NCBI GenBank assembly: GCA_050288705.1 | Contig: JBNKEI010000033.1 | Coordinates: 27,343 to 91,342, forward strand | Direction: 5' to 3' | Length of the DNA: 64,000 nt | Source of the DNA: JBNKEI01 sp050288705 | GTDB taxonomy: Bacteria; Myxococcota; Myxococcia; Myxococcales; UBA5297 | Shown: in pieces, positions 1-10,200 of the stretch | Layout: each line of letters opens with the position of its first letter | Numbering within the stretch: position 1 is the stretch's first letter | Notes under the pieces: model-generated | Seen by the model: the letters and a program-made list of their open reading frames with translations, nothing else | What the model was told of the DNA's origin: nothing | Database searches by the model: none | Made by a program: the position numbers and the translations under genes

Positions 1-1829
1 GTAGTCACTTCACAACTCATGATTGGCTCCAGTAAAATTGGGCCCGCCTTTTCCGATCCATCCTTGAGCGCCATAGAAGCTGCAATTTTGAAAGCCATTT
101 CACTAGAGTCAACTTCGTGAAAGCTCCCATCAAGCAAGGTGACCTTAACATCCACCATCGGATACCCTGCCAGTATTCCGCCTTCCATCGCCTCGATAAC
201 GCCCTTTTCTACTGCAGGTATGTACTCCTTGGGAATCGCCCCGCCAATCACTGCATCTATAAATTCGAAGCCTTTACCGGTTTCGTTTGGCTGCAACAAT
301 AGCCAACAGTGCCCATATTGCCCACGCCCACCAGACTGGCGAACATATTTACCCTCGACGCGAACCTCTTTAGTTATCGTTTCACGATAAGCAACCTGTC
401 GCTTGCCTATATTGGCCTCAACCTTAAACTCCCTACAAAGCCGATCGACAATTATCTCTAGATGGAGCTCACCCATCCCACTAATGAGAGTTTGTCCAGT
501 TTCCTCATCCGTACGAACTCGAAACGAAGGATCCTCGAATGACAACTTAGCAAGCGCAGAACTCAGTTTGTCTTGATCAGCCTTGGTTTTTGGCTCAATA
601 GCTATAGAAATAACCGGTTCTGGGAATTCCATTTTTTCTAAAACAATGGGTCTCGCTTCATCACACAGCGTTTCGCCAGTTACAGTATTCTTTAATCCAA
701 CTGCCGCTGCAATGTCACCAACATAAACTACATCAATATCTTCTCGCTTATTAGCATGCATTTGCAGCAATCGACCAATACGCTCTCGCCGCTTCTTCAC
801 CGAATTATATACGTAGCTACCCGACTCTATCTTTCCCGAATAGACTCTAAAATAGGTCAAGGCCCCAGCAAAGGGATCGGTTTGTATTTTAAAAGCTAGA
901 GCCGAAAAGGGAACTCTTTCATCAACCGATCTACTATCCTCCTGACCATTCAAGGCATTCCCTTGCACTGGCGGCACGTCTTTTGGCGAGGGAAGAAAAT
1001 CAATTATAGCATCAAGCAGGGGCTGTACACCCTTATTCTTGAACGCCGACCCGCAAAGAATGGGAACAACCTTCATGGAGATACAACCCTTCCTCAGGCC
1101 AGCAACCACCCGCTCCAACGATGGCTCCTTACTCTCCAAAAATGCATCCATCACTTCATCGTCAAACTCAGCAGCAGCCTCAATCATCCTGGATCGCCAT
1201 TCACGAGCCTGACATTGAAGAGAATCGGGAATATCCTGAATATCGACTTTTGCACCCATCGCGTCTTCTTCAAAACGCAGAGCTTTCATTCGAAGCAAGT
1301 CAATTACTCCCTGAAAGCCATCCTCCTGTCCCCAAGGAAGACACACTGGAACAGGATGCGCACCAAGCCGCCGCCTAATCGTTTCCACGACCCGAAGAAA
1401 ATCGGCACCAACTCGGTCCATCTTATTCACAAATGCAATACGAGGAACCCTATACTTATCCGCCTGCCGCCAAACCGTCTCCGACTGCGGCTGAACACCA
1501 CCAACCCCGCAAAAAACCGCGACAGCACCATCAAGAACCCTTAGCGACCGCTCTACTTCGATAGTAAAATCAACATGTCCGGGCGTATCAATTATATTGA
1601 TTCGACAATCACGCCAGAAGCAGGTTGTAGCAGCAGAGGTGATGGTTATACCCCTCTCCTTTTCCTGCACCATCCAATCCATGACGGCCGTACCGTCATC
1701 AATATCGCCGATCTTATGAGTTACACCAGTATAAAACAGTATCCGCTCGGTAGTAGTCGTCTTACCAGCATCAATGTGCGCCATGATGCCGATATTCCGA
1801 TATTTTTCTGTCGGATACTGCTTCGACAT
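1..1829 (-). CDS. fusA: Elongation factor G, 3' end outside the window
   Basis: Translational GTPase that drives ribosomal translocation and, with RRF, ribosome recycling in the cytoplasm. Reading leftward from the ATG at 1829 (preceded by AAGGTGAG) the protein opens MSKQYPTEKYRNIGIMAHID and shows the G1 loop AHIDAGKTT, the G3 motif DTPGHVDF and the G4 motif NKMDR in order. About 609 residues are present and the frame is still open at base 1, where an LEPIM-like stretch marks the start of domain V, so roughly 80-90 residues lie beyond the edge. It is the third gene of the rpsL-rpsG-fusA str cluster, 163 nt after rpsG. Assignment is secure; whether tuf follows cannot be seen. Confidence 0.97.
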   Translation of the reverse strand, partial: MSKQYPTEKYRNIGIMAHIDAGKTTTTERILFYTGVTHKIGDIDDGTAVMDWMVQEKERGITITSAATTCFWRDCRINIIDTPGHVDFTIEVERSLRVLDGAVAVFCGVGGVQPQSETVWRQADKYRVPRIAFVNKMDRVGADFLRVVETIRRRLGAHPVPVCLPWGQEDGFQGVIDLLRMKALRFEEDAMGAKVDIQDIPDSLQCQAREWRSRMIEAAAEFDDEVMDAFLESKEPSLERVVAGLRKGCISMKVVPILCGSAFKNKGVQPLLDAIIDFLPSPKDVPPVQGNALNGQEDSRSVDERVPFSALAFKIQTDPFAGALTYFRVYSGKIESGSYVYNSVKKRRERIGRLLQMHANKREDIDVVYVGDIAAAVGLKNTVTGETLCDEARPIVLEKMEFPEPVISIAIEPKTKADQDKLSSALAKLSFEDPSFRVRTDEETGQTLISGMGELHLEIIVDRLCREFKVEANIGKRQVAYRETITKEVRVEGKYVRQSGGRGQYGHCWLLLQPNETGKGFEFIDAVIGGAIPKEYIPAVEKGVIEAMEGGILAGYPMVDVKVTLLDGSFHEVDSSEMAFKIAASMALKDGSEKAGPILLEPIMSCEVT

Positions 1830-1992
1830 AGACTCACCTTCGCTGCGGCTTTCCCGCCACATTGGCAACAAAAAAATCCGTCGCCACGCCAATTCATTTA
1901 CGCTCGTGTCAAAGAACACGAACAACCAGAGCCACACAGGCTCTCTAAGCAAGGGCGAGCTACATAACAAAACACGCCCGAATTGTCAACCG

Positions 1993-2463
1993 CTACCAGC
2001 GATAATGAGCGAACGCTCTATTCGCATCAGCCATTTTATGAGTATCTTCTCTTTTCTTCACTGCATTACCGCGGCTATTGAAGGCATCAAGGATTTCGCC
2101 GGCGAGTTTTTCACGCATAGTTTTCTCACCACGCCCCACGGCGTAGGAAATTAGCCAGCGCATACCCAGAGCTACCCGTCTATCCTGACGCACCTCCACG
2201 GGAACTTGATAAGTAGCACCACCAACCCGGCGACTCTTTACCTCAAGAGCAGGTTTTACGTTATCCAAAGCCTTTTTGAAAATCTTTAAGGGCTCTTCTT
2301 TAGTTCGATCCTGGATAACATCAAGCGCTCCGTAGCAGATCGACTCCGCAGTAGATCTCATCCCTTTGCGCATGAGATTATTAACGAATTTAGTTATCAA
2401 TCGATCCTTGAATTTTGGATCGGGTAGAATCTTTCTTTTTTTCACTTCACGACGACGAGGCAT
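1993..2463 (-). CDS. rpsG: 30S ribosomal protein S7
   Basis: Primary 16S rRNA binder that nucleates assembly of the 30S head and lines the E site. The 156-residue product has the standard S7 length and opening (MPRRREVKKR), the conserved LMRKGMRSTAE helix and the KREDTHKMADANRAF C-terminal segment. The frame can be extended one codon upstream to a TTG at 2466, but the ATG at 2463 gives the exact family N-terminus. It lies between rpsL and fusA in the usual str order, 45 nt after rpsL, and is presumably co-transcribed from the promoter upstream of rpsL. Confidence 0.97.
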   Translation of the reverse strand: MPRRREVKKRKILPDPKFKDRLITKFVNNLMRKGMRSTAESICYGALDVIQDRTKEEPLKIFKKALDNVKPALEVKSRRVGGATYQVPVEVRQDRRVALGMRWLISYAVGRGEKTMREKLAGEILDAFNSRGNAVKKREDTHKMADANRAFAHYRW

Positions 2464-2508
2464 CAAATTTTCCCGTTTTTATGCAGGCCCGTGGCCCGGA
2501 ATTCAGTA

Positions 2509-2880
2509 CTAACTTGGTCGCTTGGCTCCATATTTCGAGCGTCCCTGCTTACGACCCTGCACCCCAACCGAGTCCAACGTTCCTCGCACAATATGGTAAC
2601 GTACACCCGGAAGATCCTTAACACGACCACCACGAATCATAACCACGGAGTGCTCTTGGAGATTGTGGCCAACACCAGGAATGTAGCTGGTCACCTCAAT
2701 CCCATTAGTAAGACGCACGCGCGCTACCTTACGCAAAGCGGAATTGGGCTTTTTGGGCGTTGTAGTGTAAACACGAGTACATATTCCGCGACGCTGTGGC
2801 GATTCCTGTAAAGCAGGCGCTTTCACGCGAGATTTAAGTCTGGTTCGACCCTTGCGGACCAATTGGGAAATTGTAGGCAT
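2509..2880 (-). CDS. rpsL: 30S ribosomal protein S12
   Basis: Decoding-centre protein of the 30S subunit and the classical streptomycin-resistance locus. The 123-residue product begins MPTISQLVRKGR and carries the conserved TTPKKPNSALRKVARV and GRVKDLPGVRYHIVRG loops. The lysines that correspond to the resistance positions K43 and K88 of E. coli are both present, so the sequence is of the streptomycin-sensitive type. First gene of the str cluster; a consensus promoter lies about 75-100 nt upstream (2957-2984). Confidence 0.97.
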   Translation of the reverse strand: MPTISQLVRKGRTRLKSRVKAPALQESPQRRGICTRVYTTTPKKPNSALRKVARVRLTNGIEVTSYIPGVGHNLQEHSVVMIRGGRVKDLPGVRYHIVRGTLDSVGVQGRKQGRSKYGAKRPS

Positions 2881-2956
2881 CTTCTCTATCTTCCGTTGGA
2901 CATTTAATACTCCCCGAATTGGGAAGCACTTGTGAGCCGACTACAAAAGGTGGCGA

Positions 2957-2984
2957 ATTATATTCCTATTAAACGATCTGTCAA
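2957..2984 (-). promoter_or_regulatory. Sigma-70-type promoter of the rpsL-rpsG-fusA cluster
   Basis: On the minus strand TTGACA (2979-2984) and TATAAT (2957-2962) are both perfect consensus hexamers, separated by 16 nt. It sits in the 169-nt gap between rpoC and rpsL and points into rpsL, so the str genes probably have their own strong promoter as well as any read-through from rpoBC. The start site should lie near 2950, giving a leader of about 70 nt. Confidence 0.85.
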
Positions 2985-3049
2985 CTGTTTTTTGTTCCGT
3001 TTTTGGGTTTCCGAAGGGCCCGCGACAGTAGAGCCCCCATTTTCAATTC

Positions 3050-6000
3050 CTAATCCTGAGCGCCGACGGCTAGCGCCTCTTCTGCTTGCTCTACTGCATC
3101 TACCGGGGTCTCTACTTCTATGTCTAGATGATTGTAAGACGCCAATCCCGTACCCGCAGGCACAAGTCTTCCCATGATTACGTTTTCCTTCAGCCCGCGA
3201 AGGTAATCGATCTTGCCGGAAATGGCCGCCTCGGTAAGAACCTTGGTGGTTTCCTGGAATGAAGAAGCAGAAATGAACGATTCAGTTGACAGCGATGCTT
3301 TAGTAATTCCCAACAACAACGCATCGCCCGCTGCCGGCCGCCCACCCTTGGCCTCGACTTTTCTATTCTCTTCTTCAAACATCCAGCGCTCGACCTGCTC
3401 ATCAACCAAGAAGTTGGTGTCTCCCACATCAGTGATACGCACCCGCCTTAACATCTGCCGAACAATCACCTCAATGTGCTTATCATTAATTTTCACACCT
3501 TGCAGTCGGTACACTTCCTGGATTTCGTCTACCAGGTAGCGCGCTAACTCCTTTTCACCAAGCACATGCAGAATATCATGAGGATTCGCAGCACCATCCA
3601 TTAAGGCCTCACCCGCCTTCACTCGATCGCCTTGATGTACACTAAGGTGTTTACCTTTCCCAATAAGGTATTCCTTAGCCAAATCCCCCCTCATCTTGCC
3701 ATCAATCTCGGGAGTAACAATTACCTTGCGCTTTCCTTTGGTGTCTTTGCCAAAGCTAACCACGCCATCGATCTCGGAGATTACAGCGTACTCTTTAGGC
3801 TTTCTAGCCTCAAAAAGCTCAGCAACACGCGGTAAACCACCAGTAATGTCTTTGGTTTTGGTGGTTTCTCGCGGAATCTTAGCAATGACCGCACCAGCAT
3901 CTACTTCATCGCCTTCAGCAACTACGATATTAGCCCCGACTGGTAGCATGTAACGCGCAGGCTGCTCACTATTGGGCAATGTTTTCGTTTGGCCATCATC
4001 GTCCTTAATTGAGACTCGAGGCCGCGCATCAGGATCTTTGGATTCTATAATTACTTTACTAGCAAGCCCGGTGACCTCGTTCAGCACCTCACTCATGGTT
4101 ACGCCGTCGATCACATCACCATACTTGATAATACCTGGCACTTCGGAAAGTATGGGCATAGTGAAGGGTTCCCACTTGGCGAGGATAGTACTGGCTTCAA
4201 TTCTCTGGCCCTCCTTGACCAAAATATCGGCTCCATATACTACCTGGTAACGCTCTCGCTCTCGTCCAGAGTCATCTGCAATTAGAATCTCTCCGTTACG
4301 ATTCATGGCAGCCTGAGAACCATCCTTCTTGGTAGCAATGTAGAGGTTATTAAACTTAACCACACCGGCATTTCTATTTTCCAGCGAACTCTGCTCTGCG
4401 CGTCGGGTTGCAGTTCCTCCTATGTGAAAAGTACGCATAGTAAGCTGCGTTCCCGGCTCTCCAATCGACTGAGCGGCAATTACACCAATTGCCTCCCCCA
4501 GATTCACCTTACGCCCACGAGCAAGATCTCGGCCATAACACTCTACGCAAACGCCTCTCTGCGCCTTGCATGTCAACACCGAACGGATTTTCACTTTATC
4601 GATAGCAGTAGCCTCGATCCGTTGAATCTTGGCTTCGTCGATTTCATCGTTCGCAGCACACAAAAGCTCACCACTATTTGGATCGATTACATCTTCTAGC
4701 GCGACTCGCCCGAGAATGCGCTCCCCCATGGGCTCTATAATCTCGCCTCCCTCAATTAACGCCCCAATGGACAGGCCGTCCAAAGTCCCGCAATCGAATT
4801 CAGTCACGATCGCATCTTGGGCAACATCAACCAGACGACGAGTAAGATAACCGGAATTCGCCGTTTTTAGTGCGGTATCAGCCAATCCCTTTCGGGCCCC
4901 GTGAGTTGAACTGAAGTACTGCAACACCGTCAGTCCCTCGCGGAAATTCGCGGTAATCGGGGTCTCAATAATCTCACCTGATGGCTTCGCCATCAAACCA
5001 CGCATTCCTGCTAACTGGCGAATTTGTTGAGCACTACCACGAGCACCTGAATCGGCCATGATGTAGATAGGGTTGAACGAGCTCTGCTCCCGTTTTTCCA
5101 CCCTAGTAGTTTGGGGATTAATCCCCTCCACGGACTCCTTGGAAATTTCACCCATCATCTCCTGAGCTACTTTTTCGGTAACCTCGGCCCAAATATCGAT
5201 AACCTTGTTGTATCGCTCTCCAAAAGTAATAAGACCTTCTAGATACTGGTTTTCTATTTCTTGAACGTCTTTAGTAGCTTCTTCCAGGAAGAAATGCTTT
5301 TTCTTCGGAACCAGCATGTGTTTTACGCTGATAGAAATACCCGCACGAGTAGCATGATTGTAACCAAGAGTACGGATACGATCGGCAAGCAAAACGGTTT
5401 CTTTCTCACCACACAATCGATAGCAGGTGTCAATAAGGCCACCTAGCTGCTTTTTATCCATAACCTTATTTATGGCATCAAAGCCAATGCGCTCGGGAAC
5501 GATCTCAGCCAATAGAACTCGACCAACAGTGGTGTCTTTTCGCTGACTACCAACTCGGCAAATAATTTTAGCCTGAAGCTCAACTTCTCCGTGATCATAG
5601 GCAGCACGAACTTCTGCTGGACTAGAAAACACTTTTCCTTCACCACGCGCAAACTCGCGCGACCGAGTCATGTAATACAACCCAAGAACGATATCCTGAG
5701 TTGGCACAATGATTGGCTTTCCACTAGCCGGAGACAATATATTATTAGTGCTCATCATGAGCACTCTGGCTTCCAACTGCGCCTCAATAGATAGAGGAAC
5801 ATGGACCGCCATTTGGTCACCGTCAAAGTCGGCATTAAAAGCCGCGCAAACCAGGGGGTGCAACTGAATGGCTTTGCCTTCGATCAGAACTGGCTCGAAT
5901 GCCTGAATGCCAAGACGATGAAGCGTAGGCGCGCGATTAAGCAAGACAGGGTGCTCACGGATTACATCCTCTAGTATGTCCCAGACTTCCGATCGCTCTT

Positions 6001-7210
6001 TTTCCACCATCTTTTTCGCGCTTTTAATGGTGGTCACGTACCCCTTATCCTCAAGTTTATTGTAGATAAAGGGTTTGAAAAGCTCCAAGGCCATTATCTT
6101 AGGCAACCCGCACTGATGAAGCTTTAGCTCAGGTCCTACCACTATTACTGATCGACCAGAATAATCGACTCGCTTACCAAGCAAGTTCTGGCGGAATCTT
6201 CCCTGCTTTCCTTTCAACATGTCGGAAAGAGATTTCAGCGGACGCTTATTAGGCCCGGTGATGGTCTTTCCTCGTCGCCCGTTATCAAAAAGAGCATCAA
6301 CCGCCTCTTGGAGCATCCTTTTTTCGTTACGAATAATGATGTCTGGCGCGTTCAGCTCTTGAAGACGTTTGAGGCGATTGTTTCGATTTATGACCCGTCG
6401 ATATAAATCATTCAGGTCACTAGTGGCAAACCTTCCTCCGTCCAGAGGAACCAACGGACGCAAATCAGGAGGAATCACTGGAATGACCTCCAACATCATC
6501 CAGTCCGGTTTGTTCCCCGACGCTCGAAATGCTTCCGCAACCTTCAGACGCTTGGCCAGTTTTTTACGCTTGGCATCGCTAGTCGCCGCGCGCATTTCTT
6601 TGCGCAATTCTTCGCACATCGTGTTTACGTCAATATCACGCAAAAGCTCCCGAACAGCCTCGCCACCCATTCCGACAACGAACGCATCATCTCCATACTC
6701 GTCAATTGCCTTGTTATATTTGTCCTCTGTGAGAAGCTCACCTTTCTCAAGAGCGGTCTTCTTAGGGTCGAGGACTATGTAGCTTTCGCAATACAACACC
6801 TTTTCGAGATCTTTGAGGGTTATATCGAGAATATTCCCTATCCGAGATGGTAAACTCTTCAGGAACCAAATATGTGCAACCGGAGTAGCCAAAGTAATAT
6901 GACCAAGGCGCTCTCGCCTCACTTTGGATTGAATAACTTCAACTCCACACTTCTCGCACACTACTCCGCGATGCTTCATGCGCTTATACTTGCCGCAATT
7001 GCATTCATAGTCCTTGACCGGACCGAATATCTTCGCACAAAATAGGCCATCGCGTTCAGGCTTGAACGTGCGATAGTTTATGGTCTCTGGCTTCTTCACC
7101 TCTCCGTGAGACCACTGTCTAATTTTGTCCGCAGAAGCTAGCGAGATTCGAATCGCTGAGAAGGATAACGGATCCTTAGGTTTTTCAAAAAAATTGAAGA
7201 TGTCTTTCAC
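3050..7210 (-). CDS. rpoC: DNA-directed RNA polymerase beta' subunit
   Basis: Catalytic large subunit of RNA polymerase. From the chosen start the N-terminal zinc site is C70, C72, C85, C88, the Mg-binding NADFDGDQMAVH motif falls near residue 460, and the second cysteine cluster (CKAQRGVCVECYGRDL) precedes the trigger-loop region. Length, about 1386 residues, is normal for proteobacteria. Start choice: an ATG exists at 7225, but the sequence there (ATGAAGGAGATGCACGTG) puts an AAGGAG ribosome site six bases before a GTG at 7210, and the protein from that GTG begins MKDIFNFFEKP, the family N-terminus. It follows rpoB by about 50 nt with a perfect hairpin in the gap. Confidence 0.96.
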   Translation of the reverse strand: MKDIFNFFEKPKDPLSFSAIRISLASADKIRQWSHGEVKKPETINYRTFKPERDGLFCAKIFGPVKDYECNCGKYKRMKHRGVVCEKCGVEVIQSKVRRERLGHITLATPVAHIWFLKSLPSRIGNILDITLKDLEKVLYCESYIVLDPKKTALEKGELLTEDKYNKAIDEYGDDAFVVGMGGEAVRELLRDIDVNTMCEELRKEMRAATSDAKRKKLAKRLKVAEAFRASGNKPDWMMLEVIPVIPPDLRPLVPLDGGRFATSDLNDLYRRVINRNNRLKRLQELNAPDIIIRNEKRMLQEAVDALFDNGRRGKTITGPNKRPLKSLSDMLKGKQGRFRQNLLGKRVDYSGRSVIVVGPELKLHQCGLPKIMALELFKPFIYNKLEDKGYVTTIKSAKKMVEKERSEVWDILEDVIREHPVLLNRAPTLHRLGIQAFEPVLIEGKAIQLHPLVCAAFNADFDGDQMAVHVPLSIEAQLEARVLMMSTNNILSPASGKPIIVPTQDIVLGLYYMTRSREFARGEGKVFSSPAEVRAAYDHGEVELQAKIICRVGSQRKDTTVGRVLLAEIVPERIGFDAINKVMDKKQLGGLIDTCYRLCGEKETVLLADRIRTLGYNHATRAGISISVKHMLVPKKKHFFLEEATKDVQEIENQYLEGLITFGERYNKVIDIWAEVTEKVAQEMMGEISKESVEGINPQTTRVEKREQSSFNPIYIMADSGARGSAQQIRQLAGMRGLMAKPSGEIIETPITANFREGLTVLQYFSSTHGARKGLADTALKTANSGYLTRRLVDVAQDAIVTEFDCGTLDGLSIGALIEGGEIIEPMGERILGRVALEDVIDPNSGELLCAANDEIDEAKIQRIEATAIDKVKIRSVLTCKAQRGVCVECYGRDLARGRKVNLGEAIGVIAAQSIGEPGTQLTMRTFHIGGTATRRAEQSSLENRNAGVVKFNNLYIATKKDGSQAAMNRNGEILIADDSGRERERYQVVYGADILVKEGQRIEASTILAKWEPFTMPILSEVPGIIKYGDVIDGVTMSEVLNEVTGLASKVIIESKDPDARPRVSIKDDDGQTKTLPNSEQPARYMLPVGANIVVAEGDEVDAGAVIAKIPRETTKTKDITGGLPRVAELFEARKPKEYAVISEIDGVVSFGKDTKGKRKVIVTPEIDGKMRGDLAKEYLIGKGKHLSVHQGDRVKAGEALMDGAANPHDILHVLGEKELARYLVDEIQEVYRLQGVKINDKHIEVIVRQMLRRVRITDVGDTNFLVDEQVERWMFEEENRKVEAKGGRPAAGDALLLGITKASLSTESFISASSFQETTKVLTEAAISGKIDYLRGLKENVIMGRLVPAGTGLASYNHLDIEVETPVDAVEQAEEALAVGAQD

Positions 7211-7236
7211 GTGCATCTCCTTCATAACCTGACTAG

Positions 7237-7257
7237 GGGGCGCCCAAAACGCGCCCC
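7237..7257 (-). other. Perfect 7-bp GC-rich hairpin between rpoB and rpoC
   Basis: GGGGCGC and GCGCCCC pair perfectly around a 7-nt loop in the rpoB-rpoC gap, just before the rpoC ribosome site. No U-tract follows on the minus strand, so it does not look like an intrinsic terminator. It could be an RNA-processing or stability element between the two cistrons; that role is inference. Confidence 0.5.
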
Positions 7258-7263
7258 ATTACT

Positions 7264-10200
7264 CTAGGCCAATGTTCCCGTCTTCTTGACTTGCTCTCCA
7301 GAAGTAGAAGTGTCACCACTCTCGCCTGGCGTAGGAGCAGTCTCAAGCAATTCAACATCTAGAGCAAGTGACTGCAGCTCTTTTATCAGCACATTGAAGC
7401 TTTCTGGAAGACCACTTTCCAACACATTGTCGCCTTTAACAATCGCCTCATACATTCGAGTCCGGCCAACTACATCGTCGCTCTTCACGGTTAAAAATTC
7501 CTGCAACGAGTAGGCTGCACCATATGCTTCCATGGCCCAAACTTCCATTTCCCCTAGACGTTGGCCTCCGAACTGCGCTTTTCCTCCTAGGGGCTGCTGG
7601 GTCACTAGCGAATAAGGCCCAATAGAGCGAGCATGAATCTTTTCATCAACCAGGTGATGCAGCTTTAGCATGTACATCACACCAACAGTGACATCCTGAT
7701 CGAAGGGCTCACCTGTCCGGCCATCGAATAATATCTGTTGACCGCTCAGACTTTGTTTGCTGGCCTTTAAAAGGTCATCGATTTCAGACTCCCTTGCCCC
7801 GTCGAAAACCGGCGTCGCTACATGAACACCTTTGTGTAGCCTCCTACAAAGGTTAAGAACCTCACTATCCCCAACTTGATCAATTAACTCGTGAAAATTT
7901 TGCTCACGATAATGCTGCTTTAATTCTTTGCGCAACAGCTCCGGAGCGTAATTCTCTTGAACCAGACGATCGAGTTGCTCTCCAAGCGAGCGAGCACCCC
8001 ACCCAAGATGAGTTTCCAGGATCTGACCAATGTTCATTCGACTAGGAACACCTAGCGGATTTAACACAATGTCTACTGGCCGACCATCAGCCATATAAGG
8101 CATATCTTCCTCGGGAAGAATCCGAGAAACCACGCCCTTGTTTCCGTGACGACCAGCCATCTTGTCGCCAACCGCTAATTTTCGCTTGATGGCGACATAA
8201 ACCTTTACCATCTTAATGACGCCCGGAGGAAGCTCGTCACCCTTCTTCAAACGGCTAATCTTTTCGCCAAATACCAGCTTGACGACTTCACGCTGCTCTT
8301 CGAACGAACTGATGATTTTTCGAACGTTCTCCTCTACTGGACTTTCTATAGCAATTTCCACCCAATATTTATGAGGAATATTATCGAGCACCTCATCAGT
8401 AAGAACATCGTCCTTCTTCAAGAGCTGCCTGCCACGATCATCAATCAGCTTGGCCAAAGCAGCCTTGCCTACCAGCAACGTCCGCACTCTCTTGTAGGCC
8501 GAGTCCTGGAGAATCTTGATTTCGTCATTCTGATCTTTAAGCAGCTTAGCTTCTTCTTGGCTCTCAATCTCTTTAGCCCGCTCATCCTTATCAACGCCCT
8601 TGCGACTAAATACTTTAGCATTGATTATGGTACCAGTAACGCCGGGCGGAACCCGCAACGAACTATCACGAACGTCGCCGGCTTTCTCACCAAAGATTGC
8701 TCGCAGTAATTTTTCTTCGGGTGAGAGCTGGGTTTCTCCTTTAGGCGTAATTTTGCCAACCAGAATATCCCCTTGCTTCACCTCAGCGCCAATGCGGATA
8801 ATTCCGGACTCGTCTAAATCTTTGAGCGCCTCTTCTCCAACATTGGGTATATCTCGAGTAATTTCTTCTTTGCCCAGCTTAGTATCGCGAGCAATACATT
8901 CGAATTCCTCAATGTGGATAGATGTAAAGTTGTCTTCCTTAACCAAACGCTCGCTGAGAAGAATTGAGTCTTCGAAATTATATCCTTGCCAAGGCATGAA
9001 GGCTACAACCACGTTTTGACCTAACGCGAGTTCGCCAGTCTCAGTTGCAGGACCGTCAGCAATTACATCGCCTTTCCTTACTCGGTCACCTTTCTTAACG
9101 ATGGGCTTTTGGTTAATGCAAGTATTCTGATTGGATCGCTGATATTTAATCAGATTATAAATGTCAACCTCCGATCCGACATCAGAAGCCACCGTGTCTG
9201 CCTTAACAACTATGCGCGAAGCATCAACCAAGTCGACCTCACCGTCACGCCTGGCCACTAAGCACACGCCGGAATCCCGGGCGACAATGCCTTCAATTCC
9301 TGTCCCTACCAACGGAGCTTGGGTTCTCAGCAAAGGAACTGCCTGCCTCTGCATGTTGGATCCCATAAGAGCGCGGTTGGCATCATCATTTTCCAGAAAT
9401 GGAATCAGTGATGCTGCAACTGAAACTAGCTGAATTGGCGAAACATCCATCAGATCGACGTCTTCAGTTTTTACCTGAACAGTCTCTCCACCGCGACGAG
9501 CAGAAGCCAAGGACCCAGTCAGTATTCCTTCTTGGTCGACTTCGGCGTTAGCTTGAGCAATAGTATGCTTCTCTTCTTCCAGCGCTGAATAAAATGCTAC
9601 ATTATCAGTCATCTTACCGACTTCTACTTTTCGGTAAGGCGTTTCCACAAACCCGTATTCATTCACTCGCGCATAAGTAGAAAGTGACGCTATGAGACCA
9701 ATATTAGGACCTTCCGGCGTCTCAATTGGACAAATCCGACCGTAGTGAGTACCATGAACATCGCGCACTTCGAAGCCTGCTCGCTCCCTGGTTAGCCCTC
9801 CAGGACCTAGAGCGGACAATCGTCGTTTATGGGTTACCTCAGAAAGAGGGTTAGTCTGATCCATGAACTGAGACAATTGGCTCGAGCCAAAGAACTCCTT
9901 AATCACTGCAGTCACGGGCTTGGCATTGATCAAATCGTGAGGCATCAAGGTTTCGATTTCCTGCAGGCTCATGCGCTCACGAATTGCTCGCTCCATTCGA
10001 ACCAAGCCAATTCGGTACTGGTTCTCCAGCAGCTCGCCAACCGCTCGCACACGCCGGTTACCCAGATGATCGATATCGTCGATTTCACCTTTGCCATTTT
10101 TGAGATCAACTAAATAGCGAATGACTTCAAGAATATCTCGTTTGGTCAAAACCGCATGCTCTAAGGGCTCATCAATATTGAATTTGAAATTCAACTTAAG

